From contig OZ242020.1 in NCBI GenBank assembly GCA_965204875.1, forward strand, positions 620,001 through 684,000: DNA of 64,000 nt, read 5' to 3'. Shown piece by piece: positions 51,234 to 59,128 of the stretch. Source of the stretch: Aldehydirespirator sp965204875 (lineage in GTDB: Bacteria > Actinomycetota > Acidimicrobiia > Acidimicrobiales > Aldehydirespiratoraceae). Every line of letters begins with the position of its first letter. Within the stretch, counting starts at the first letter, position 1. A program made the translations under genes and the position numbers. Below the pieces are notes generated by a model. It made no database searches, was not told the DNA's origin, and saw nothing but the letters and a program-made list of their open reading frames with translations.

Positions 51234-52682
51234 TCAGTGCGTTCCCGGCAGCCTGCGGTCGAGATCGAGCAGTGCCTGCACGAAGCACTCGATCGGGGCG
51301 CGGGCGACCCCGGCACCGACCTGACCGGAGCCGTCGGAGACATGCACGATCCCGGTGTTGACCGCGGGCGTGATGGAGGTCTCCACCACCCGCCGGACGT
51401 CCACGCCCAGCGGGGTGCCGGCGTTGTCGAGCACGGGCAGGCGGAGCCGGGTGCTCGCGCCCGCGCAGATGCGCCGCATGTCGGCAGTGACGGCGGCGGC
51501 ATCGGCCATCCTGCCCCCGAGGAAGCCTGCCACCGCCGGGGAGTTGGCCGCGGCCGCGCCGCCGAGGCCGACCAGTTCCAGCACGGCGCTGTCGCCGACG
51601 TCGGGCGCGCTGGTGTGCGGCCCCTGGCCGGGGTAGTACAGCGCGTCCTGCACGGGGGGCGAGGGCGCCGTGAACCACCGCTGTGGCAGGCCCGCCAAGC
51701 GGATGCCGTAGGTGGTGCCGTTGCGGGCCATCGACGTGACGATGCTGGAGCCGGGCACTCCCGAGGCCCACTCGGTGAGGGCGCGTGCGCCCGCCATGGC
51801 GATGTTGAGGAACATCAGGTGGTTGGTGCCGAGGAAATCGGCGACCTCGCCGATGCGGGCGCTGCCGGAGCGGACCAGCTGCGGGAGCAGATCGCGCAGC
51901 AGCAGGTTGGTGGTGGCCTGCACCCGCATGTGGACGTCGTCGCCCATGGCGATCCCCTGTGCCGCCAGCGAGAACACGTCGATGGGGCCGGCGGCGTCCA
52001 GTGCCCGCCCCAGCACCGGGGCGACGGCGTCACGCAGGAAGCGCAGGCGCTCGACTGCCGCCTCGGAGTCGACCCCGAACCAGGCGACTGCCCCGGAGCC
52101 CTGGTTGAGGCTGGAGTAGGCGGTGGTGCCCCCCTGGCCGACCGACACGACGTAGACCGGTGCCGTGGGACCGATGGCCGTGGCCATGGGCAGTACCGTG
52201 CAATGCTCGTTGGCGGCCTGCAGGCGGATCTCGCCGCCCTGCACCAGCCTCCCGGCGTCGCCGGGTTCCGCGGCCCAGCCCTCGGCCACGACCGCGGCCC
52301 GCACGGAGCGCCGCAGCGGGTCGCACATCTCGGACCAGCCGATGCCGGGCCCGCAGTGCAGGATCGTTCCCTCTGCCAGCCCGTCGATCACAGCGCCAGC
52401 GCTCTCGATGCCGACCAGCATCGGCACGCCGCTGTCGAGGCGGCGTATCACCTCGGCGTTGGCGGCGTCGATGCGCTGCGAGGCCGCACCCAGGAGCCTG
52501 GACAGCGCGGCCACCGACTCGGTGTCGCCACCGGCCGGGATGCGCCAGTCGACGCCGGTCGCGGCGGCGCCCTGGTCGCGCACGGCCGCCTCGAACCTCT
52601 GCAGCCCGATGTTGATGACCTCCACCCGATCGGGCAGCCCGACTACACCCACAGCGGACCCTCCACAGCCACGCTCGGCCAT
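51234..52682 (-). CDS. DUF1116 protein (YlbE/AllG-like)
   Basis: 482 aa. Seen: VEVINIGLQRFEAAVRDQGA then ATGVDWRIPAGGD, the strongest mark of DUF1116, plus ILHCGPGIGWSEMCDPLRRS, MATAIGPTAPVYVV and AAQGIAMGDDVHMRVQATTN. In enteric bacteria this family (YlbE/AllG) works with FdrA/AllF and DUF2877/AllH as an oxamate carbamoyltransferase in allantoin use. A DUF2877 gene is present 9 kb away at the other end of this run, but I see no FdrA here. Last gene of the minus-strand run; 85 bases after the GNAT gene. Confidence 0.88.
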   Translation of the reverse strand: MAERGCGGSAVGVVGLPDRVEVINIGLQRFEAAVRDQGAAATGVDWRIPAGGDTESVAALSRLLGAASQRIDAANAEVIRRLDSGVPMLVGIESAGAVIDGLAEGTILHCGPGIGWSEMCDPLRRSVRAAVVAEGWAAEPGDAGRLVQGGEIRLQAANEHCTVLPMATAIGPTAPVYVVSVGQGGTTAYSSLNQGSGAVAWFGVDSEAAVERLRFLRDAVAPVLGRALDAAGPIDVFSLAAQGIAMGDDVHMRVQATTNLLLRDLLPQLVRSGSARIGEVADFLGTNHLMFLNIAMAGARALTEWASGVPGSSIVTSMARNGTTYGIRLAGLPQRWFTAPSPPVQDALYYPGQGPHTSAPDVGDSAVLELVGLGGAAAANSPAVAGFLGGRMADAAAVTADMRRICAGASTRLRLPVLDNAGTPLGVDVRRVVETSITPAVNTGIVHVSDGSGQVGAGVARAPIECFVQALLDLDRRLPGTH

Positions 52683-52767
52683 CTACGGCATCGTGACGGC
52701 CGGCCAGGCCGAGAGCTCAGACCCGAGATCACGCACACATCAACCCGCTCGCCAACCTGCTCCGCGT

Positions 52768-53322
52768 CTAGGACATCGTGACGAGCAGGGCGCTCGGTTC
52801 GTCGCGTGCGGCCGGCAGGCGCAGGCAGGCATCGTGGGGGATGTCGCTCTCGGTGAGGCGCCGAGCCTCGCTGAGCCGGAACGTCATCGGCTGGTGCGCC
52901 AGGCCGTAGTAGGGAACGGGGCCGCCGTTGTGCTGCCAGCCGATCCGCTCGAAGAAGCTCACGTTCTGGAGCTGCACGAAGGCGTCCATCACCTCGCCGC
53001 CCGCCGCGGCGGCCGTCGAGACAGCGAAGCGGACCAGCCGCATGCCCACGATGCCGGCGCGGTGGCCCGCCAGCACGGCCAGACGGTCGCCCTTCCAGCG
53101 GCCCGCTGCGTCTGTGCGGTACAGCCGCACCGTGCCCACCGCCACCGAGCCCCGGCCCGCCACCACATGGATCGTGCCGGGGTCGCGGTCCCGTTCATCG
53201 ACATCGGTGAGGGGGATCACCCGCTGCTCCTCCACGAAGACGCGGTGACGGATGCGCAGGTGCCAGCTCAGCGACCGGGCCGACACAGCCCGCCAGCACA
53301 CGATGCGATCCGGCGGCCGCAA
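52768..53322 (-). CDS. GNAT acetyltransferase, MSMEG_0567/Sll0786 family
   Basis: 184 aa. LRIRHRVFVEEQRVIP, GTVRLYRTDAAGRWKGDRLA and the acetyl-CoA loop HRAGIVGMRLVRFAVSTAAA with FVQLQNVSFFERIGW match the nitrogen-starvation acetyltransferase of Nit1 clusters. Substrate unknown. Starts 5 bases after the radical SAM gene stop, so the two are coupled. The start codon is probably TTG 53322. Confidence 0.85.
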   Translation of the reverse strand: MRPPDRIVCWRAVSARSLSWHLRIRHRVFVEEQRVIPLTDVDERDRDPGTIHVVAGRGSVAVGTVRLYRTDAAGRWKGDRLAVLAGHRAGIVGMRLVRFAVSTAAAAGGEVMDAFVQLQNVSFFERIGWQHNGGPVPYYGLAHQPMTFRLSEARRLTESDIPHDACLRLPAARDEPSALLVTMS

Positions 53323-53327
53323 TGCGA

Positions 53328-54446
53328 TCAGCCCGCCGCTCGCACCGGTATCAGCTTGCGGCCCCCGCCGGGCTGCAGCTCCCTCTCCATCGCCCCCACG
53401 GGCGAGCAGGCCTGGCAGCGAGCGCAGCCGGCCGCCACCCTGTCCGCGGTCAGCCCGCGCTCGACCAGGTAGGGCGCCACCTTGCGGGCGACCCGCTCGA
53501 CGTAGTCCGCCGGCGGGGGCAGCGCGTCGCCCATCAGCGAGCCCGGCACGGGCCGCAGGGGCACGATGAAGGGGTACACGCCGATGTCGGCGGCCCGGCG
53601 GCAGCCGTCCACGATGAGCTGCGGATCCTCGCCCATTCCCAGGATCACGTAGGTGGAGACCTGGCCCTCGCCGAAGCGCTCCACGGCGTACTCCCAGGTC
53701 TCGAAGTACCGCTCGATGCCGGTGCGGTGCTTCGGCGGCGCCACCCGCTCCAGCACCGCCGGGTCGAACGTCTCCACGTGGATCCCCACGGAGTCGATCC
53801 CCCGCTCGGCCACCCGGTCGATCACCGAGAGGTCCTCGGGCGGCTCGAACTGCACCTCCACCGGCAGGCCCGATGACTCCTTCATGGCCTCGCCGCAGCG
53901 GGCCACATACAGCGCGCCCCTGTCACGGCCGTAGGTGGAGCCGGTGGTCAGCGTGATGTCCACCGCGCCGTCGAGCTCCCTGGCCGCTGCCGCCACCTCG
54001 GCGAGCTGCGCAGGCCGCTTGACCAGCACCGTGCTGTTGGAGTCCAGAGACACGCCGATGCCGCAGAAGCGGCACTGGTCGTCGTTGCCCCAGTAGGCGC
54101 AGGTCTGCAGAACTGTGCTGGCGAGCGAGTCCAGATGCATGAGGGCGAGCTGCCAGTAGGGGATGCCGTCTGAGGTGGTGAGCCCGTAGAACCGGGGCCG
54201 GTCGGCGGGCGCGGCGCCGGCCAGGCGCATCCCGCCGGCGTAGATCCCGTACCCGGCGTCCTCGGGCTCGAGCGTGTAGGGGGAGTCCGCCACATAGGAC
54301 GCGTCCACCGGCACCGTGACCGCGGTGCCCTCGATCCAGACCATGCCGGCGTCGGAGGGTCCGGCCCCGCCGGGACGCCGCTCGAAGGGCGCGTTGATCC
54401 TGAGACCCCTGAACTGCAGGTCGACGATCAGCTCGGCCAGCGACAC
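53328..54446 (-). CDS. Radical SAM protein, MSMEG_0568 family (Nit1 cluster)
   Basis: 372 aa. The cluster-binding cysteines are in QTCAYWGNDDQCRFCGIGVS, an expanded CxxxxxxxCxxC, as in this family. C-terminal cysteines occur in AAGCARCQACSPVGA and may bind a second cluster. Other marks: VDITLTTGSTYGRDRG, VEVQFEPPEDL, STYVILGMGEDPQLIVDGCR. Reaction unknown; it is a fixed member of Nit1/Nit1C clusters. GTG 54446 lies 10 bases after the nitrile hydratase activator gene, and it is followed by the GNAT gene. Confidence 0.9.
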   Translation of the reverse strand: MSLAELIVDLQFRGLRINAPFERRPGGAGPSDAGMVWIEGTAVTVPVDASYVADSPYTLEPEDAGYGIYAGGMRLAGAAPADRPRFYGLTTSDGIPYWQLALMHLDSLASTVLQTCAYWGNDDQCRFCGIGVSLDSNSTVLVKRPAQLAEVAAAARELDGAVDITLTTGSTYGRDRGALYVARCGEAMKESSGLPVEVQFEPPEDLSVIDRVAERGIDSVGIHVETFDPAVLERVAPPKHRTGIERYFETWEYAVERFGEGQVSTYVILGMGEDPQLIVDGCRRAADIGVYPFIVPLRPVPGSLMGDALPPPADYVERVARKVAPYLVERGLTADRVAAGCARCQACSPVGAMERELQPGGGRKLIPVRAAG

Positions 54447-54456
54447 CGCGCCATTC

Positions 54457-54846
54457 CTACCAGTGATCGTGGTCGTGTAGGTGATCGTGGTCGTGTAAGT
54501 GATCGTGGCCGCCGTCGTGTACGTGGTCGTGGCCCGGTGGTCGGGCCGCGTACGCCGCGGCCAGCCGGTCGATCTCGGACGGGGCGACGATCTCGGCCTG
54601 CGAGACGACCGACTCGAGCGCCTCCTGCCAGCGCTCGTAGTACCGGTACTCGCCCGCGGGAGCGGCCTCCCAGCGTTGCACCGCGTCTATGAGGTGGTCG
54701 CGGAAGTCGTCCCAGCTGAATAGCCCGGCCTCTGCCAGCGCCATCGCCATGGCAAAGCTCCTGCCCTCCCACGGCTCGTTGAAGACCAGCTCGCCGTTGA
54801 GCCGGGGCGGGGCGGCGGGCCCCTCGATGTCGAGCGTCAGAGCCAC
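54457..54846 (-). CDS. Nitrile hydratase activator (P14K/NhlE-like) with His/Asp-rich tail
   Basis: 129 aa. Its N-terminal part (VFNEPWEGRSFAMAMALAEA then GLFSWDDFRDHLIDAV, YRYYERWQEALESVV) is homologous to the N-terminus of the beta subunit, as in the cobalt-loading self-subunit-swapping chaperone. The last 24 residues are almost only His and Asp (HDHVHDGG, then HDHLHD twice), a probable metal store for the Co site, encoded by short DNA repeats. Gene order beta-alpha-activator is that of Co-type enzymes. Confidence 0.88.
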   Translation of the reverse strand: MALTLDIEGPAAPPRLNGELVFNEPWEGRSFAMAMALAEAGLFSWDDFRDHLIDAVQRWEAAPAGEYRYYERWQEALESVVSQAEIVAPSEIDRLAAAYAARPPGHDHVHDGGHDHLHDHDHLHDHDHW

Positions 54847-54856
54847 GGTCTCCCGA

Positions 54857-55456
54857 TCAGGGGGCGCTGACCCTGGCCACTCCCACCATGGCGTCGCGGG
54901 TGACGAGCGCGGCCAGCTCCTCCTCGGCGAGGTGCTCGGTGCCTGCGGGCCGCTGGGGCAGCACCAGATAGCGGTTCTCGGCGCTGGAGTCCCAGACCCT
55001 CACCTCGGTGCCGCCGTCGAGCTCGAGGCCCATCTCGCCAAGCAGCGTCCGGGGCTCGCGAACCATGCGGCTGCGATATGCGGGATCCTTGTACCACTCC
55101 GGCGGCAGGCCCAGCACCGGCCACGGATAGCACGAGCAGAGCGTGCAGACCACCACGTTGTGCACATCGTCGGAGTTCTCGACCACCACGATGTGCTCGC
55201 CCTGCGGGCCCGAGAAGCCCAGCTCGCCGACAGCGCCGGTGCCGTCAGCGAGCAGTCGCTGCCGGTAGTCGCCGTCCACCCAGGCCTTGGCCACCACCTT
55301 GGCCCCGTTCATGGGGCCGACGTCGTTGACGAAACGGTTGATGAAGCCCTCGAGCACCTCTGACTTGACGAGACCGCGCTCGGTCAGCAGGGACTCGAGC
55401 GCCTCGGCGCGCTTAGCGGGCGAGGGCCGGTCTTGAGTGTGGGTTCGCTCTGACAT
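54857..55456 (-). CDS. Nitrile hydratase alpha subunit, Co-type
   Basis: 199 aa. The metal-claw motif VVCTLCSCYPWPVLGLPPEW has Cys104, Cys107 and Cys109 with Thr after the first Cys, the cobalt-type signature. Hydrates nitriles to amides together with the beta subunit in the cytoplasm. The start lies directly after the beta stop. In most Nit1-type clusters a nitrilase is found instead. Confidence 0.95.
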   Translation of the reverse strand: MSERTHTQDRPSPAKRAEALESLLTERGLVKSEVLEGFINRFVNDVGPMNGAKVVAKAWVDGDYRQRLLADGTGAVGELGFSGPQGEHIVVVENSDDVHNVVVCTLCSCYPWPVLGLPPEWYKDPAYRSRMVREPRTLLGEMGLELDGGTEVRVWDSSAENRYLVLPQRPAGTEHLAEEELAALVTRDAMVGVARVSAP

Positions 55457-56116
55457 CTAGCTCGCCTCCAGGTAGCTCTCGAACAGGTCGATCCGCAGTT
55501 TGGCCGGCTCGGCACCCTCTCCCCACAGCTCGGCCGAGTCGAACTCCACGGTGTACACGTGCTGGGGGTTCTCGCCCGCGAAGTGCGCGTTCGTGTCGGG
55601 CAGCAGCGCCGAGGGGCGCAGCGCGCACACCACCCCGGAGCGGCCGCGGACATACCCTGCAAGGCGCGTGTGACCGCCGGTGCGCACGTCCCGGGCCCGC
55701 ACGCGGTCTCCTACCGCGAAGGCCGCCGGGTCGTCTATCGGGCGCAGCGACCCGGGCCCGCCCCGCTCGTAGACGGGCTTGTCAACCTCGACGTCGGCCG
55801 GTTCCTGCACCGACTCGCCGGCCAGGTTGCGCGCCCGGGCCTCGACCGCTCCGGGGGCGAGCACGCCGCTTTCCACCAGCAGCGTCTCGGCGCAGGCCAG
55901 CCAGCGCCCGTAGTAGCCCTCGGCCAGGTAGTCGTAGGGATGCAGGCGCTCGAGGCCGTGGCGGAAGGCGTCGAGGTTGGTCCCCGACAGGCCCATCGAC
56001 ATGGCGCCCATGGCGAACGCCTTGCCGTGCCACGGCTCGCGGAACACGGGCTCGTCGGGATCGATGGTGACGCTGCCGAAGCCCTGCATCCCCCCCATGT
56101 CATGGATCCCGTCCAT
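55457..56116 (-). CDS. Nitrile hydratase beta subunit
   Basis: 219 aa. MDGIHDMGGMQGFGSVTIDP then PVFREPWHGKAFAMGA is the classic beature of the subunit N-terminus; YDYLAEGYYGRWLACAETLL continues it. The C-terminal SH3-like barrel has GDRVRARDVRTGGHTRLAGY and PQHVYTVEFDSAELWG. First gene of the nitrile hydratase block, 143 bases after the ArgH-like lyase gene. Confidence 0.95.
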   Translation of the reverse strand: MDGIHDMGGMQGFGSVTIDPDEPVFREPWHGKAFAMGAMSMGLSGTNLDAFRHGLERLHPYDYLAEGYYGRWLACAETLLVESGVLAPGAVEARARNLAGESVQEPADVEVDKPVYERGGPGSLRPIDDPAAFAVGDRVRARDVRTGGHTRLAGYVRGRSGVVCALRPSALLPDTNAHFAGENPQHVYTVEFDSAELWGEGAEPAKLRIDLFESYLEAS

Positions 56117-56218
56117 TGCAAGCCTCCCCGAATCTTCTCTCAGCGCCCTGCACGCGGATTCTTCAACCGGTGCGGCATTGTGTCAACCCGCCGGGCCCGC
56201 CGCCGGAGCGCATCGACT

Positions 56219-56235
56219 ATACGACAACGCAGTAT
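56219..56235. promoter_or_regulatory. Inverted repeat upstream of nitrile hydratase beta gene
   Basis: ATAC and GTAT are separated by 9 bases in an otherwise AT-richer stretch about 105 bases before the beta start. The minus strand also has TTGCGA and TATAGT here, but with a short 13-base spacing. Possible internal promoter or operator. Confidence 0.3.
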
Positions 56236-56259
56236 CGCAACAGAAAACGCGGGCCGGGC

Positions 56260-57780
56260 TCATGGCGGCCCGGCGATGGCTTGGGCGCGTGCCACCAGCT
56301 TCTCCTCGACGCTCGCGAAGCGCTGCTGTGCCTCGAGGGCGCGATCTCGCAGGCGGACCGCCTGTTCGGAGAACTCCCCGGCCATCGCCGCAACCTCGCC
56401 CGGCGCCGCGCCGCCCCTGGCCCGCCTGCTGTCCACGATCCGCCGAGGGTCGAGAGCCTCGGCCAGTGCCGCAGCCTCCAGCGCGAAGCGCCGGCCGCAC
56501 ACGGCCTGCGCGGAGGCGTCCAGCAGGTCGGGAGTGATGTCGAGCGCTCTGAGGCCCCCGCGGCTGGCCGCACGCACGGCGTGTCCCACGACGTGGTATG
56601 CGGTGCGGTAGTCCACGCCGGCGGCCACCATCAGGTACTCGGCAAGGTCGGTTGCCTGGGTGAAGCCGCGTTCGAGCTCGGACCACATCCGCGCCGCGTT
56701 GACCTTCAGCGTCCTGACCACGCCGGTCGTCAGGGCGCTCACCCGGATGGTGAGGTCGAGCGCCCGCGGGATCTCGCCGTAGGCGAAGATCAGGTTGTCG
56801 CTGCGCGCCGACGGGCTCTTCACCACCGCCAAGAACCCGCTCATCCTGCCGATCAGCACGCCGCTGGCGCCGCGGATGATGGACAGCGAGTAGGGGTTTC
56901 GCTTCTGGGGCATCAGCACCGAGGCGCGTGTGAACGGCCCGGCCAGGTCCACGTAGTCGAACTCCTGGCTCGACCAGATCTCGAGGTCCTCGGCCAGCTT
57001 GGCCTGGTTGGCGATCATGCTCGCCGACGTGGCCAGCAGGTCAATGAACACGTCGGTCTGCCACATGGCGTCGCGCGTGTGGGTGATCACGCCGTCGAAC
57101 CCGAGCATCCCGGCGATGGTGCCCCTGTCGTCGAGGAGCCTGCTGCCGTTCACGCAGCCCGCGCCGCCCGGACTCATGTTCACCTGGTCGAGCGCGGCCG
57201 CGAAGCGCTCGCCGTCGCGCAGCGCCGGCGGCACGAAGGCGAGCAGGTAGTGGCCGAAGGTGGACGGCTGAGCCTGCTGGAGATACGTCTGGTCGCCCAT
57301 GAACGTGCCGGCGTGGTCGGCGGCGGCCGCCGCGGCCGTGGCGGCGAAATCGGCTCCGACCTCGATCAGGCGTGCCGTCTGGGAGCGCAGGATGAGCCGC
57401 AGCGCCACCCGGGCCGCCTCCCGGCGGGGACGGCCGGCATGGAGCCACCCGGCCGAGTCGCCGATCTGTTCCACGAAATGGCGCTCACGGGAGTTGTACA
57501 CCTCCCCCGACGCCGGGTCATAGGGGAAGTCGGCGGCGTCGCAGCGGTAGGCGTCGAGCAGGACGCTCAGCAGTTCGCTCGCCGCGGGCTCGGGAATGAT
57601 GCCCCTGGATCGCAGGTCGAGCACATGGCCGAGATCGGCGAGGTTGAGCCCGTGGTGCAGCAGGGGGGCGTCCGCGATCTCCCAGGCGAACCCGGCGTCG
57701 ACGAGCTCCTGCGCCGGCGCCTCCGATGACGGCCCGACGATCCGCGAGGCTCGCCCCGAGGCGCCGGCCGTGCCAGCCAT
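56260..57780 (-). CDS. Argininosuccinate lyase-like enzyme (fumarase/aspartase superfamily)
   Basis: 506 aa. Seen: GDQTYLQQAQPSTFGHYLLA with the conserved Gln/His region, LDQVNMSPGGAGCVNGSRLL, and the superfamily signature TRASVLMPQKRNPYSLSIIR. The layout is that of ArgH, but it sits in a catabolic/biosynthetic cluster with no argG, so the substrate is probably not argininosuccinate. ATG 57780 follows 10 bases after the PurB-like gene stop. Enzymes of this fold eliminate fumarate or similar from N- or C-linked succinyl groups. Confidence 0.86.
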   Translation of the reverse strand: MAGTAGASGRASRIVGPSSEAPAQELVDAGFAWEIADAPLLHHGLNLADLGHVLDLRSRGIIPEPAASELLSVLLDAYRCDAADFPYDPASGEVYNSRERHFVEQIGDSAGWLHAGRPRREAARVALRLILRSQTARLIEVGADFAATAAAAAADHAGTFMGDQTYLQQAQPSTFGHYLLAFVPPALRDGERFAAALDQVNMSPGGAGCVNGSRLLDDRGTIAGMLGFDGVITHTRDAMWQTDVFIDLLATSASMIANQAKLAEDLEIWSSQEFDYVDLAGPFTRASVLMPQKRNPYSLSIIRGASGVLIGRMSGFLAVVKSPSARSDNLIFAYGEIPRALDLTIRVSALTTGVVRTLKVNAARMWSELERGFTQATDLAEYLMVAAGVDYRTAYHVVGHAVRAASRGGLRALDITPDLLDASAQAVCGRRFALEAAALAEALDPRRIVDSRRARGGAAPGEVAAMAGEFSEQAVRLRDRALEAQQRFASVEEKLVARAQAIAGPP

Positions 57781-57790
57781 GCCGGACACG

Positions 57791-59128
57791 TCAGGCGGGC
57801 GCAGTTCGGCGCTCGGCCGCGGCGGCCACCACCGCGTCGACCATCGCCGCGGCCGAGCCGGTCGCGGGCTGCTCGAGCCCCTCGAGCTCGTCCTCGGTGG
57901 CCACCTCGCCAAGCACCTCTGCGAGCGGGCGCCCGCTGCGGCGCGCCAGCCGGTAGGCGCGCTGGAGCTTGTCGTTGGCCCGGTGCTTGCCCAGCCGCGC
58001 CGACATCCGCCGGAGCAGCTCCTGTGACCCGAAGCCGTCCATGGCGGACAGGTTGGCCGCCATCGCCGGCGCGTCCACCTCGAGGCCGGCCGCGAGCTCG
58101 CCGGCCAGGGCGAGCTGTGCCAGCAGGTAGTGGCAGATCTCCGGCAGCAGCACCCACTCGGTCTTCCAGGTGCGGCCGTCGCGCTCATGGTCGCCCACCA
58201 TGGTCTCGGTCAGCACGCCGGCGCCCGAGCGCACCAGCCGGGCCAGCGTCACGATCTGCTCGCTGCGCTCCGGGTTGCGCTTGTGGGGCATCGTGATGCT
58301 GCCCATCGTGGCTTCCGATGCCCGCTCTGCCACCTCGGAGATCTCACGCCGCTGCAGGTTGTAGACCTCGTTGGCGATGCGGGCCATGGTGGCCGATGCC
58401 AGGGCCGCGTTGGCGGCGAACTCGGCGATGCGGTCGCGCGCCGTGAGCCACGAGATGGCGGGCTCGCCCAGGCCGAGGCGCGCGCAGAAGCGGCGTCGCA
58501 GCTCGGGCCCGGACTCGCCGTAGAAGCCGAGCACACCGACGGCGCCCGCAAGCTGGCCCACCCCCAGGCGCGGCAGGCTCTGGTTCCACCTCTCGGAGTG
58601 CCGGGCGGTCTCGTCGGCCCAGGACGCCGCCTTGAAGCCGAAGGTCACCGGAGCACCCGGCTGGCCGTGGGTGCGGCCGAGCATGGGCGTGTCGCGGTGG
58701 CGGACGGCCAGATCGAGCAGGGAGTCCTCGATGGCGCGCAGGTCGCGCAGCACGATCCCTGCGACGGCGGTCATCTCCAGTGCCGCGGAGGTGTCGGACA
58801 CGTCCTGCACCGTGGCGCCGTAGTAGACGTGCTCGCGGGCACCCTCGGGCAACATGGCCTGCAGCGCGCGCACCAGCGCGATGGTGGAGTGGGAGGTGCG
58901 CCGCGTCTCGGCCCCCAGTGCGGCCGGATCCAGGCTCTGAGCGTCAAGGGCGGCGATCGCCCGTGCCGAGGTGTCACCGATGATGCCCAGATCGGCCTGC
59001 GCAGCGGCGAGCGCCTTGAGCACGTCCACCCAGCGCGACAGCCTGCAGCGCTCGGCGAAGAGCGCCACAGACTCGGGCGTGGACCACCCGTGCCCGTAGA
59101 CGGCCGAATCGATCAGGTGCGCGTCCAC
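57791..59128 (-). CDS. Adenylosuccinate lyase-like enzyme (PurB/PcaB branch)
   Basis: 445 aa. Seen: RRTSHSTIALVRALQAMLPE, YYGATVQDVSDTSAAL, MLGRTHGQPGAPVTFGFKAA with the catalytic His, and the signature GSITMPHKRNPERSEQIV. Closest in look to PurB/PcaB-like lyases. Two superfamily lyases in tandem with different motifs suggest two separate eliminations, or a hetero-complex. The GTG start at 59128 overlaps the stop of the upstream gene by one codon region. Upstream frame (to 59254) belongs to repeat DNA of the other gene. Confidence 0.86.
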   Translation of the reverse strand: MDAHLIDSAVYGHGWSTPESVALFAERCRLSRWVDVLKALAAAQADLGIIGDTSARAIAALDAQSLDPAALGAETRRTSHSTIALVRALQAMLPEGAREHVYYGATVQDVSDTSAALEMTAVAGIVLRDLRAIEDSLLDLAVRHRDTPMLGRTHGQPGAPVTFGFKAASWADETARHSERWNQSLPRLGVGQLAGAVGVLGFYGESGPELRRRFCARLGLGEPAISWLTARDRIAEFAANAALASATMARIANEVYNLQRREISEVAERASEATMGSITMPHKRNPERSEQIVTLARLVRSGAGVLTETMVGDHERDGRTWKTEWVLLPEICHYLLAQLALAGELAAGLEVDAPAMAANLSAMDGFGSQELLRRMSARLGKHRANDKLQRAYRLARRSGRPLAEVLGEVATEDELEGLEQPATGSAAAMVDAVVAAAAERRTAPA

